From assembly GCF_014207185.1 (NCBI RefSeq), contig NZ_JACHCP010000003.1, forward strand, positions 434,001 to 498,000: a stretch of DNA of 64,000 nt. Direction: 5' to 3'. A program made the position numbers and the translations under genes. This DNA comes from Rhodanobacter sp. A1T4. GTDB lineage: Bacteria > Pseudomonadota > Gammaproteobacteria > Xanthomonadales > Rhodanobacteraceae. Under the pieces are notes generated by a model. The model ran no database searches, was not told the origin of the DNA, and was given only the letters and a program-made list of their open reading frames with translations. Below are positions 9,180 through 17,603 of the stretch, one piece after another; position 1 is the first letter of the stretch; each line of letters starts with the position of its first letter.

Positions 9180-11099
9180 ATGCCGTCTGCATCAGATCCG
9201 CTTCTCGTACCGCCCGCACATTCACGGGCGATAGCGATCATCACTACGGCCACCGTGCTGGCGTTGCTGTATCTCGGCAGGGAAGTGCTGGTGCCGATCA
9301 CGCTGGCCCTGATCCTGAGTTTGCTCGTCGCACCGCCGGTGCGCTGGCTACGCAAGATCGGGCTGGGTCATGCGCCGTCCGTACTGATCGCAGTGCTGGC
9401 GTTGGTGATGTTCCTGGTGGGCTTGTCGACGATAATCGGCTCGCAGGTCGCGCACATGGCCACCAGCCTGCCGCAGTACGAGGCGACGGTCCATAACAAG
9501 ATCGATGCCTTGAGCAAGCTGACGGCGGGTCGCCTCGAAGCGATGCAGGATGAAGCGGGCCGTGTACTGAATCAGTTTGGTGATCGCACGGCAGAACTAG
9601 CGAATGAGCCTGCCGACGCACAGCAAAATCTGAAGGCCTCCACCAGTGTCGTTCCGGTGGAAATCCGTACCGCACCGCCCAGCCCGATGGGCGTGGTCGG
9701 CCGCATTTTTTCATCGATATGGCCACCGCTGCAGACGGCTGGCATCGTGCTTGTGGTGCTGATCTTCGTATTGCTGGAGCACGAGTCGTTGCGGGATCGC
9801 TTCATCCGCCTGGCGGGTGGGTCGGATTTGCGCGCCACGACGGAAGCGATCAACGATGCCGGTGAGCGCCTCTCGCGATTTTTCGTTTCGCAGTTTGCGG
9901 TCAACTTTGGTGTCGGTGTGGTGATCTGGCTCGGTCTGGTGATCATCGGCGTACCCAATGCGCCGTTATGGGCCACTCTTACCGCGATTCTGCGTTTCGT
10001 GCCTTATGTAGGTGTTTGGCTGGCGGCGATTCTCGCCACTCTGCTCGCGGCCGCGGTCGATCCCGGCTGGTCATTGATGCTGATGACGATCGGTCTATAT
10101 ATGGTGGTCGAAACGGTGGTTGGGCAGCTGGTGGAGCCACAGCTGTATGGCCACACCACCGGGTTGTCGCCGTTGGCGGTGGTGGTCGCTGCGATTTTCT
10201 GGAGTTGGTTGTGGGGGCCGGTCGGACTGATCATGTCGACGCCGTTGACGTTGTGCCTGGTCGTCGCCGGGCGGCATGTCAAAGCGCTCAACCTGCTGGA
10301 TATCCTGCTTGGCGACTTGCCTGCGCTGACCATGCCGCAGCGCTTTTACCAGCGTGCGATTTCGGGCGACTCCGATGAAATCATCGCCAGTGCGCGCGTT
10401 TTTCTGAAGCGAAAATCCTTCGCGGCTTACTGCGATGCCGTGCTGCTGCCGGCGCTGCAGCTCACCCGCATCGACTTGGTGAATGGCCTGATCAATCCGG
10501 AGCAGCAGGTCATCGTCCGCAGCGCCATCGTGCGAGTGATCGAATCACTCGGTAGTCATGGACGCAGGCATTCGAGTTGGCGTCGTTCCGCCTCGGTACT
10601 CGAGGGATCGAGTATCGGTCAGGTCCTGCGTCAGCGGCGCGAAAGCGTCAGCGGACGCTGGCAGGGTCCGCTGGTAGTGGCGCCGCGATCGGTAGTCTTG
10701 TGCACGGGCCTCGGCACGATTGGCGATGATCTGGCTACTGAAATTCTCGCACGTATCCTGCGTGATCTGAATATCGATGCACGTCACCTGTCGATCCAGG
10801 ATATCGAAGCGATTGAAGCCGATCCGCCGCTTGAGGTCACCCGTGACGGCATCTCGATGGTCTATATCGTCAGTGCGGCACCCGGCAAGGAAAGGGAAAA
10901 CAGCGCGACGGTGGCCAGCGAAATGCGTCGCCGGTTTTCTGACGCATGCATTCTTGCCGTCCTGTTGCCTGCGCTGCTGGCGCTGCCGGAAATCACGCTT
11001 CCGGACTCCGGCGTCAACCAGGTGGTGAACTCGCTCGAAGAGGCCGCACAGCAGGCCATTGCCCGGTTTCCGGGTGGCAGAAAAAACACCCAATCCTGA
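9180..11099 (+). CDS. AI-2E (PerM/TqsA) family transporter with long C-terminal extension
   Basis: A 639-aa membrane protein. Residues 1-360 form the AI-2E/PerM family core: two N-terminal helices (ITTATVLALLYLGREVLVPI), a periplasmic or cytosolic helical stretch, then helices with VPNAPLWATLTAILRFVPYVG and the re-entrant segment, ending in the SPLAVVVAAIFWSWLWGPVG motif. About 270 further residues are not part of the usual 350-aa family: a helical region, then a Rossmann-like segment beginning VVLCTGLGTIGDDLATEI. ATG at 9180 has a CAGGAG ribosome site 7 bp upstream and is preferred over GTG at 9147. Transport substrate is unknown. Confidence 0.85.
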   Translation: MPSASDPLLVPPAHSRAIAIITTATVLALLYLGREVLVPITLALILSLLVAPPVRWLRKIGLGHAPSVLIAVLALVMFLVGLSTIIGSQVAHMATSLPQYEATVHNKIDALSKLTAGRLEAMQDEAGRVLNQFGDRTAELANEPADAQQNLKASTSVVPVEIRTAPPSPMGVVGRIFSSIWPPLQTAGIVLVVLIFVLLEHESLRDRFIRLAGGSDLRATTEAINDAGERLSRFFVSQFAVNFGVGVVIWLGLVIIGVPNAPLWATLTAILRFVPYVGVWLAAILATLLAAAVDPGWSLMLMTIGLYMVVETVVGQLVEPQLYGHTTGLSPLAVVVAAIFWSWLWGPVGLIMSTPLTLCLVVAGRHVKALNLLDILLGDLPALTMPQRFYQRAISGDSDEIIASARVFLKRKSFAAYCDAVLLPALQLTRIDLVNGLINPEQQVIVRSAIVRVIESLGSHGRRHSSWRRSASVLEGSSIGQVLRQRRESVSGRWQGPLVVAPRSVVLCTGLGTIGDDLATEILARILRDLNIDARHLSIQDIEAIEADPPLEVTRDGISMVYIVSAAPGKERENSATVASEMRRRFSDACILAVLLPALLALPEITLPDSGVNQVVNSLEEAAQQAIARFPGGRKNTQS

Positions 11100-11119
11100 G
11101 TGAGCTGGCTGGCGATCCA

Positions 11120-11968
11120 TCAGAGTTCGTTAGCAGCATCGGTGAGGACCATCTCCAGTGCCAACGCGGCTTGCGATACCGAGGGCTGCCGGTCAATCAC
11201 ATATTCCAGAACGCCAAGTTCGGGCAGGCCTTGGTCAAGACGTACCAGACCTTCCGGAATGACATAGCCCGCAAATGCACTGATGCCGAGCCCCGCCATG
11301 ACCGCCGCCTGGATCACCATGACGTTGCTGCTGACGATGGCAATCCGGTACGGTCGATTGACAGCCTTCAAAGCCTCGAAAATGCGACGGCGGGCAATGC
11401 TCGGCTCGGGATGCACGGCCAGCGGTATGATCGATTCGCCACCGTTCAATGGTGAAGTAGGGCTCCCGCACCAATACAAAGGTTCCGTGCGGACGACCGT
11501 GCCGCGCTGGCTGCCGCTGAGACGTTTGGCAAAAACCAGATCGTGCCGACCTTCGTCGAGTTCACGAAATAGATCACCACTCATGCCCGTACTGATGATC
11601 AGTTCGACCTCGGGATTACGCTGCACGAAACTGGCCAGCGCTGTCGTCAGACGAGTGGAGGCGAAATCTTCGGGAAGGCCGACGCGCACGGTGCCATTCA
11701 GCGGTGGCCCGCACAGGCTTGTCATCGCCTCATCCATCAGCGAAAGAATTCTTTCTGCGTAACGATGCAAGGTCTCGCCTTGAGGCGACAGGCGCACGTT
11801 GCGAGTATCCCGTTCAAACAGTGGCTGGCCGACCAGATCTTCAAGCCGACGGATGTGCTGGCTGACCGTGGACTGCGAAAGGCTTACTTGTTCCGAGGCG
11901 ACGGTGAAACTGCCGGTCTGGGCGACGACGACAAAGCTGCGGAGAAGCTCGGAGGGTAATGGTCGCAT
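11120..11968 (-). CDS. LysR family transcriptional regulator
   Basis: A 282-aa LysR-type regulator. The N-terminal winged helix has LRSFVVVAQTGSFTVASEQ, then SQSTVSQHIRRLEDLVGQPL, followed by the linker helix and a periplasmic-binding-protein-like effector domain (GTVRVGLPEDFAS). A GAGGG ribosome site precedes the ATG by 8 bp. The gene is divergent from the exported alpha/beta hydrolase gene with 131 bp between, the standard LysR-target arrangement, so regulation of that hydrolase is likely but inferred. It converges with the AI-2E gene. Confidence 0.93.
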   Translation of the reverse strand: MRPLPSELLRSFVVVAQTGSFTVASEQVSLSQSTVSQHIRRLEDLVGQPLFERDTRNVRLSPQGETLHRYAERILSLMDEAMTSLCGPPLNGTVRVGLPEDFASTRLTTALASFVQRNPEVELIISTGMSGDLFRELDEGRHDLVFAKRLSGSQRGTVVRTEPLYWCGSPTSPLNGGESIIPLAVHPEPSIARRRIFEALKAVNRPYRIAIVSSNVMVIQAAVMAGLGISAFAGYVIPEGLVRLDQGLPELGVLEYVIDRQPSVSQAALALEMVLTDAANEL

Positions 11969-12099
11969 TGGAAATCCCTCTGAATCGCTTCTGATAACTT
12001 CATAAATCGACTGAGTCGCAGCAGTTACGATCGATTCGCCTGATGAATATGGACCGCCGGCAGTCTAAACGATAACTCCCTACATCCCCCAAGGACACG

Positions 12100-12885
12100 A
12101 TGATGAAGATCAAAAGCAAAAAGAGCATTTTTCTATCCGCAGCGTTGACGCTGGGCATGAGCGCATTGACCGGCCAGGCGATGGCAGCAACACCGGTGCA
12201 CAATATCGTTCTCGTGCATGGCGCATGGGTCAACGGCAATGGTTGGAAGCCGGTCTACGACATTCTGGTAAAGGATGGCTACCACGTGTCGGTTGCGGAG
12301 CATCCGCTGACGTCATTTGGCGATGACGTAACCGCCGTAAAACGGATTGTCGACATGCAGGATGGTCCGACCATTCTCGTGGGCCACAGCTATGGTGGCG
12401 CGATCATTACCGATGTCGGCAACGATTCGAAAGTCGTAGGTCTGGTTTACATCGCCGCACATGCGCTCGACCAAGGTGAAACCGAGGTTGCCAATGGCAA
12501 GCTTTTCCCCAATGCCATCAGCAAAACCAACGACGTCAAGAAGACTGCCGATGGCTTTCTGTATCTCGACCCGGCGCGTTATCCGGCAGACTTTGCTGCG
12601 GATCTGCCGCTGAAACAGGCCCAGTTCGAGGCGAATGCGCAGGAATTGACCGCGGCATCCGTATTCAACTCACCGGCCGGTCAGCCTGCCTGGAAAACAA
12701 AACCGAGCTGGTACGCCGTAGCGACGTCCGATCACATCATCAATCCTGATCTCGAGCGGATGTACGCCAAGCGCGCCCACAGCCACACGATTGAAGTGCA
12801 GGGAGCGAGCCATTCGGTTTACGAGTCGCACCCCAAAGAAGTCGCCGGCCTGATTGAACAAGCGGCGACCCACGCCGTTCCATAA
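12100..12885 (+). CDS. Exported alpha/beta hydrolase
   Basis: A 261-aa protein with a signal peptide (MMKIKSKKSIFL, hydrophobic core, cleavage at QAMAA-T, about residue 30). The mature part is an alpha/beta hydrolase of the short, lid-poor esterase-like type: oxyanion strand IVLVHGAWVNGNGWKPVY, nucleophile elbow GHSYGG (Ser about 98), and a late ASHSVYESHP segment holding the likely catalytic His. Related proteins act on small esters or lactones or serve as carboxylesterases; the substrate is unknown. The tandem ATGATG start is preceded by AAGGACACG. Divergent LysR upstream is the probable regulator. Confidence 0.88.
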   Translation: MMKIKSKKSIFLSAALTLGMSALTGQAMAATPVHNIVLVHGAWVNGNGWKPVYDILVKDGYHVSVAEHPLTSFGDDVTAVKRIVDMQDGPTILVGHSYGGAIITDVGNDSKVVGLVYIAAHALDQGETEVANGKLFPNAISKTNDVKKTADGFLYLDPARYPADFAADLPLKQAQFEANAQELTAASVFNSPAGQPAWKTKPSWYAVATSDHIINPDLERMYAKRAHSHTIEVQGASHSVYESHPKEVAGLIEQAATHAVP

Positions 12886-12895
12886 AACGATCGAC

Positions 12896-12921
12896 GCGCG
12901 CCGGAATGTGTAACGGCGCGC
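12896..12921 (+). terminator. Possible terminator hairpin after hydrolase
   Basis: GCGCGCCG (12896-12903) pairs perfectly with CGGCGCGC (12914-12921) across a 10-base loop, 10 bp after the hydrolase stop codon. The stem is very stable but is not followed by a T-run, so it is either a weak intrinsic terminator or an RNA 3'-end stabiliser. Confidence 0.4.
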
Positions 12922-13232
12922 TGGCGGCAATACGCTGCACGTGCTGACTATCTGCGTACTGTCCGACTTCCTTGGCTGGCACATCACTTACTTCGAGTTC
13001 GAGGTGACTCAGAAAAACCTGGGCGCTTTAAATAGACTTGGCCGTACGCAAACGACGCAGAAGAAAATCTGCATCATCTATCCGCGCAAGACACCTGTGT
13101 TGCTTATGACCGTTGCTTACGATGACGGTCCATAGTCGATCACTTATCGGTTTTCGGAAAATGCTGGTCGAGCAACTCATATGGGGTGCAAAAAAGCTAC
13201 GCGCGTTGCGAAAGTACATTGCGCTCTGGTGC

Positions 13233-13255
13233 TATGCCAATGACCATTTGGCATA
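13233..13255. promoter_or_regulatory. 23-bp inverted repeat, candidate operator
   Basis: TATGCCAA (13233-13240) and TTGGCATA (13248-13255) are perfect inverted arms separated by 7 bp. The arm length and spacing fit a dimeric regulator site. It lies about 130 bp upstream of the FAD/NAD(P)-binding protein gene. No regulator gene is adjacent, and function is inferred only from symmetry. Confidence 0.35.
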
Positions 13256-13383
13256 TCCACATGGCCTTTTCAATTCCTTTGGAAGAGCGAAAAAATCATA
13301 CGCAAGTTTAACGATGCGCGTGTTTGACTGAAGTCGAAGAAGCACCACAACACACGTTGTGCGCAACTAGGTGGGGATAGGCT

Positions 13384-14781
13384 ATGACAGACATCGCAAT
13401 CATCGGTGGTGGCGCCGCAGGCGCTGCCGTATTTGGTGAACTCGTTCAGCACAAGCGCGCCTGCACGATTCACTGGATCGTCGGTGCGTCATCACCTGGT
13501 CGGGGCGTGGCATACAGCACGGATGACGACCGTCACCTGTTGAATGTTCGCGCCGACAAGATGGGACTTTTTCTGCACCAGCCCTACGATTTTCTGGAGC
13601 ATGCGAGTGGCGAGCTGGCGAGCGTCAGCGGCTCGGATTTTCTTCCTCGCCGTCTATTTGGCGATTTTGTCCAGGCCCAGGTCGCTGCGCTCATCCATTC
13701 TGCGCGTCAACAAGGACAATCTGTGGAGATACATCGCGCGAGCGCGATAGACATCACTCCAGCGGGCGATGACCGGTATAGCATCGCCTTGCACGATGGA
13801 AGAAGGATTGAAGTGGATGGCGCTGTCTTGGCGCTCGGTGCGCTACCGCCTCGTGCTCTCAGATGTGTCACATCAGAAGCTCGTGAGAGTGGCGCATACA
13901 AACTCGATCCCTGGAACCTGGCGAGCGACGCGCGCAATCCGCGTCGAGTCGTTGTCATCGGCACCGGGCTTACAGCAGTCGACACCCTCCTCACGGTATC
14001 TACGCGTTGGCCTAACGCCCAGATGGTTGCCGTCTCCCGGCATGGTCTCTTGCCCTCGGTACACGCCCGAGACGGGTTTGATCCATATCCCGATCAGCAA
14101 ACGCTCAACAACGATCTTCTAAGCACTCCTAGCATTCCGCAGATCGTCCGTAAGATTCGACGCGCGATTACCGAACATGCCGGAGACTGGCGTAGCGTCG
14201 TTGACGGTCTACGGCCGATCAACAGTCTCCTTTGGCAGGGCCTTACAACAAGGCAGCGGTGGCAGTTTCTGCGGCACGTGCGCTGGGTTTGGGAAGCAGG
14301 GCGCCATCGAGTACCCCCGGCGTCACATGGGGCGATCGAACAGCTGCGTGAAGAGGGGCGATTAGCGATTCTGGCTGCGAGGGTGCTACGTGTCGAGGGC
14401 AGTGCGCCGTTGCGGCTGACGATCCGTGATCGTGCTTCTCAGCTGAACAGCATCCTGGAATCCGATCTCGTCATCCAGGCGACAGGTCTGGACACGGCTT
14501 GTGCATACACAGAGCATCCTCTGATATCCCGGCTTCTGGAAAATGGGATGGTGGTGCCAGACCCTCTCCAGCTCGGTATAGCCACTGAAATAGACGGCCA
14601 AATACTGAGCCGCGATGGCAGAGCTCAGCCAGGCCTATATGCGCTTGGCTCACTGCTTCGTGGCGGCTTATGGGAATGCACGGCCATGCCGGAGATTCGT
14701 AAAGCGGCACACGGTGTGGCCAACCGACTGACCGACACGGTTCTACCATTCGGCGTCGTCGGCGGTGCTTCTTCGAGATAG
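13384..14781 (+). CDS. FAD/NAD(P)-binding protein (NAD_binding_9 type)
   Basis: A 465-aa flavoprotein. It opens with a dinucleotide-binding strand and glycine loop (DIAIIGGGAAGAAVFGEL), followed by GRGVAYSTDDDRHLLNVRAD, a hallmark of the FAD-NAD(P)-binding family (PF13454) in which the cofactor contact follows the GxA-Y motif. A second Rossmann loop, VVVIGTGLTAVDTLL, lies near residue 185, and a late segment with YALGSLLRGGLWECTAMPEI closes the FAD site. Such proteins are predicted oxidoreductases or hydroxylase-like enzymes of unknown substrate. Ribosome site GGGGATAGG precedes ATG. It stands alone. Confidence 0.88.
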   Translation: MTDIAIIGGGAAGAAVFGELVQHKRACTIHWIVGASSPGRGVAYSTDDDRHLLNVRADKMGLFLHQPYDFLEHASGELASVSGSDFLPRRLFGDFVQAQVAALIHSARQQGQSVEIHRASAIDITPAGDDRYSIALHDGRRIEVDGAVLALGALPPRALRCVTSEARESGAYKLDPWNLASDARNPRRVVVIGTGLTAVDTLLTVSTRWPNAQMVAVSRHGLLPSVHARDGFDPYPDQQTLNNDLLSTPSIPQIVRKIRRAITEHAGDWRSVVDGLRPINSLLWQGLTTRQRWQFLRHVRWVWEAGRHRVPPASHGAIEQLREEGRLAILAARVLRVEGSAPLRLTIRDRASQLNSILESDLVIQATGLDTACAYTEHPLISRLLENGMVVPDPLQLGIATEIDGQILSRDGRAQPGLYALGSLLRGGLWECTAMPEIRKAAHGVANRLTDTVLPFGVVGGASSR

Positions 14782-14845
14782 GTCCCGGGTTCAACTAAAC
14801 GCAATACAACATTGACGGATAGAAACCTAGGTCAGCGGGACTACC

Positions 14846-14869
14846 CATGCATCATGAGTTTGATGCATG
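14846..14869 (+). terminator. Hairpin downstream of FAD protein gene
   Basis: CATGCATCA (14846-14854) and TGATGCATG (14861-14869) form a perfect 9-bp stem with a 6-base loop, followed by CCTTTTG. It lies 65 bp after the FAD protein stop. The short T-run makes it a modest intrinsic terminator candidate. Two more palindromes follow at once (TTGTGCACAA at 14874-14883 and a 15-bp repeat at 14892-14906). Confidence 0.4.
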
Positions 14870-14942
14870 CCTTTTGTGCACAAGCTTGGTAGCACTCATT
14901 GAGTGCGAGGTCACACCAATATCACCGTATGTATCTACCTTC

Positions 14943-14976
14943 GGTATTCCCGATCCTCCTGTGGATCGGGAATACC
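14943..14976 (+). promoter_or_regulatory. Strong 5'-leader hairpin before histidine-rich gene
   Basis: GGTATTCCCGATCC (14943-14956) pairs perfectly with GGATCGGGAATACC (14963-14976) over the loop TCCTGT: a 14-bp stem ending 19 bp before the start codon, just upstream of the GAAGGAA ribosome site. Its place suggests a leader RNA element affecting transcription or translation of the histidine-rich protein, or a palindromic protein-binding site. Neither role can be settled from sequence. Confidence 0.5.
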
Positions 14977-14995
14977 ACTGATGAAGGAACTATCC

Positions 14996-15214
14996 ATGAG
15001 CGACCAGCACGAAATTCATCATCATCACCACGAAGCAGCCAAGCACCTTGACGAAGCAGCCAAGCATCATCGCGAAGCAGCCAAGCATTCAGAAGCTGGC
15101 CATCACGAGCAAGCGAGCCAACACGCCCATTTGGCTCACGGCCACAAACTTCACGCCATTGAGCACGCCGAACACGCTGCAAAGAAGCACGCGCACAAGC
15201 ACAACGGTCATTGA
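14996..15214 (+). CDS. Small histidine-rich protein
   Basis: A 72-aa protein in which 23 residues are histidine. It has a run of five His after MSDQHEI and then a helical Ala/Glu/Lys/His pattern with EAAKH repeated three times (about residues 13-31), followed by H-x-H pairs to the end. No signal peptide or membrane segment is present, so it is cytoplasmic. Amphipathic, His-rich helices of this kind suggest binding or storage of nickel, zinc, cobalt or copper, but no named family is recognised and no metal transporter is adjacent. ATG at 14996 has a GAAGGAA site at the right distance; the upstream in-frame start at 14903 would read through the leader hairpin. Confidence 0.7.
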   Translation: MSDQHEIHHHHHEAAKHLDEAAKHHREAAKHSEAGHHEQASQHAHLAHGHKLHAIEHAEHAAKKHAHKHNGH

Positions 15215-15668
15215 TTGACCCAGCATGTGGCCTTTGGTGTGTCCAAATCAGGCGCACCAAATGGCTCGTTGGTGCCCTAACGGCTGAGTCGATTGCCAAT
15301 CTTTAGTTACGAAGCGTGAGGTCACTCCAGTGAATTTCGGCTACGCCACCAACCTGAAATATCCCATCACGCTAGCCATCAAGTGGTTCTGGGTCTGATT
15401 GCCATCAGAGTGGGTAGGACAGGCCTTCGGTAATAAATCTCGAGCACAAGCCGAGCTTGTCAAAGGCACATCCGGCCTTAGTTGCGGATTCCGATTCATT
15501 TGAACACTTATTCCCGTAGGCGCAGGTCAGTGCACTGCTGATGATCAGTGATCGCATTGAATCTTCTATCTCCTGTTGACTCACGATCCAACAAAAGCGT
15601 TCAGAGATATTTTTCGAACGCAATCAGCACGCGGTGACGCGAATATTGTCTATGCCGCCCTCTTGGTA
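15215..15668 (+). other. Intergenic region, no clear gene
   Basis: About 450 bp. A 50-codon minus-strand frame (15405-15557, ATG with an AGGAGA site upstream) encodes a small protein with four cysteines and no recognisable family. It could be a real small gene but nothing besides the ribosome site supports it. Otherwise no repeats or RNA genes are seen. Confidence 0.4.
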
Positions 15669-17552
15669 TTAAAGAATATCCCGCAGGATCACTGTTACGA
15701 AGCGCACATTGCCCGGTGTTGCCATCTGTAACTCCAGCCGGGCTCCGACAGCACCCTCCAGCTTGCTCCAGAGTTGCTCTTGGCTGAGCGCATCTGGACC
15801 TTGGCCATCGATCCGGGATACTACTTCACCAACCTTGATGCCCGCATCGGCGGCAGGGCTGTCGGAATAGACAGCGCTCACGGACCAGATATTCCCTTTC
15901 TGCAGCAAGCGGAGACCGGCCCGGTTGAATACGTCCTTCTGACCATAGAGGTGGTTGGCTTCCAGGATGATCCGTTGGCGAGCGTAATCGAAGGTCAGAT
16001 TGAACTGCTTGAGAATGCCAAGCCCTATATTGGCCGAGACGTTGCGGTTGGCATCAAAGCCCGAGTGCTGAAGCGAGATGCGCGTGACCGGGGCGTGGAC
16101 GACGGCCAGCGATCGACCATCCGGACCATCGAAGGAAACCGTTCCGACCCGCTTACGAGCCCACACGCCGTGGGTGGCGCCAAGGGCCTGCCCTGCATAA
16201 GGCAGATCGGCGTGATAGCGCTCCACCAAGCCGTAACGCCGGGCGAAGGGTGCGATCAGCAATAGAGAGCCGTTATCGCCGGTATCGATGGTGAAAAGCC
16301 CTGCGATCCCGTCGATGGCTCCCGTGACCTCGGGCTGGTTATCCTGAAAATGAAATGGAATCACCGCGCCGACACCGCTGTAGGTGAAGGCATCGGGCCG
16401 GGTCAGGGTCATGATCTGTCGGTCGAAATCGAACCGGACGACGAAGCGCTGCAATATCTCCAAGCCCACAAGCGCCTTGTCGGGAGCTCCAGCGTCGAAG
16501 GCCATGCTGTGGAAAGCTACGTCGTTAATTACTGCATCGCCGAGCGCTATTTGTCCCAGACGTCCGCTGGTTGAGATGGGGCCTGCGCCCTCACCACCAC
16601 CTCTGCCTTGCATATGGCCGACGACGCCGATGTTCAACGCGGCCACTGCAGTGGGTTGCAGGATCAGGCTGCCCCCGCTGTCGAACTCGGCGCTGAAGGT
16701 CTTATGCCCATCGACTGTCAGAGGCACGAAAATACGGTTGTCCGCCGTCAGGCGAAACGGTACTTCGACACTATCCCGGTGCGGCGGCAACACGATGTCG
16801 GAGGGAGGAAGAGGGGGAACCGAATACAGGCCGTCTGTGATGTCGGGATTCACGTCGACGGACTGGACGGTCGACACGTCGTCGAACGCGGGATCGCCGT
16901 CGTCGCCCGATCTGATCGCGAAAGGCAGCATGACACCATGTACGGGACGATAGTCCGAATAGGTCGTGACGACGCGATCTTCAGCTTGTTGCTCGTCGGT
17001 GCGGGCGAGCAGATGCGTCGCCTGATCAATCCAGGCTTCAAACATTCGCCCGCCTTCCGGCGTTATGTCCAACACATCGAAACTCCGCCCATTTTCGTTG
17101 CGGATGCCGACAAAGATGGTGGTCGCGGAGTGACGTTCGGGAAACCACCATCCACGCGCCACACGGAAGGCCTCATCGGCGGCGACAAGCGCGGCGTCGA
17201 CATCACCCAGGGAGTAGGCGATGCCGCTACGGGCCTGCCGCCATGGGGTCACGCCGTCAAACCCATGCTGCGTCGTAAAATTGGATCGAACGTAGCGATC
17301 CATGTAACGCCCCGTCGCCACATCTTCCCAGCTTTCGGCGCGGACAGTCTGCCCACCTGAGCTCATGTTCATGACCGTATGAAGAGTCCGAATCCCCTCC
17401 CAATGGTCACCGCCGGAGGCTTGTCGCATGGCCGTCAGAATCGCCGTGGCCTTATCCTCGTTTTGCGCGGTGGCAGGAGGAGAGGAGAGAAAGAGCATCG
17501 CCGCCATAAGGAGCGGAAGGAACATGGATGAATTGAGCTTCATGGCCGACAA
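15669..17552 (-). CDS. Exported double retropepsin-like aspartyl protease with PDZ domain
   Basis: A 627-aa protein with a signal peptide (hydrophobic LPLLMAAMLFLSSPPATAQ). After a LolA-like beta-rich N-terminal domain (about residues 30-260; HTVMNMSSGGQTVRAESW) come two aspartyl-protease-like halves. The first has FSAEFDSGGSLILQPTAV (D-S-G-G near residue 295) and the second has GLFTIDTGDNGSLLLIAPF (D-T-G near residue 420). A C-terminal PDZ domain follows (SDSPAADAGIKVGEVVSRID, about residues 555-620). Two retropepsin halves in one chain could form a pseudo-dimeric active site. It is probably periplasmic. It lies 51 bp downstream of an AraC gene on the same strand and may be co-transcribed with it. 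Confidence 0.88.
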   Translation of the reverse strand: MSAMKLNSSMFLPLLMAAMLFLSSPPATAQNEDKATAILTAMRQASGGDHWEGIRTLHTVMNMSSGGQTVRAESWEDVATGRYMDRYVRSNFTTQHGFDGVTPWRQARSGIAYSLGDVDAALVAADEAFRVARGWWFPERHSATTIFVGIRNENGRSFDVLDITPEGGRMFEAWIDQATHLLARTDEQQAEDRVVTTYSDYRPVHGVMLPFAIRSGDDGDPAFDDVSTVQSVDVNPDITDGLYSVPPLPPSDIVLPPHRDSVEVPFRLTADNRIFVPLTVDGHKTFSAEFDSGGSLILQPTAVAALNIGVVGHMQGRGGGEGAGPISTSGRLGQIALGDAVINDVAFHSMAFDAGAPDKALVGLEILQRFVVRFDFDRQIMTLTRPDAFTYSGVGAVIPFHFQDNQPEVTGAIDGIAGLFTIDTGDNGSLLLIAPFARRYGLVERYHADLPYAGQALGATHGVWARKRVGTVSFDGPDGRSLAVVHAPVTRISLQHSGFDANRNVSANIGLGILKQFNLTFDYARQRIILEANHLYGQKDVFNRAGLRLLQKGNIWSVSAVYSDSPAADAGIKVGEVVSRIDGQGPDALSQEQLWSKLEGAVGARLELQMATPGNVRFVTVILRDIL

Positions 17553-17603
17553 AATATTCGCTCGGCGCTGCCGTCGTCTTGAACGTGCGAAACATCGGGT
17601 GGG

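Larger units (their letters stand above)
12886..13383 (+). other. Intergenic region with hairpin and inverted repeat
   Basis: About 500 bp without a convincing gene; the short frames here lack ribosome sites and family resemblance. It contains a GC-rich hairpin just after the hydrolase gene (12896-12921), a 23-bp inverted repeat at 13233-13255, and a small CACAAC/GTTGTG hairpin at 13346-13361 close to the next gene's ribosome site (GGGGATAGG). Confidence 0.6.

Noticed and set aside
12941..13331. Small frames in the 12.9-13.4 kb gap
   Set aside because: No ribosome sites, atypical composition and no resemblance to known small proteins.
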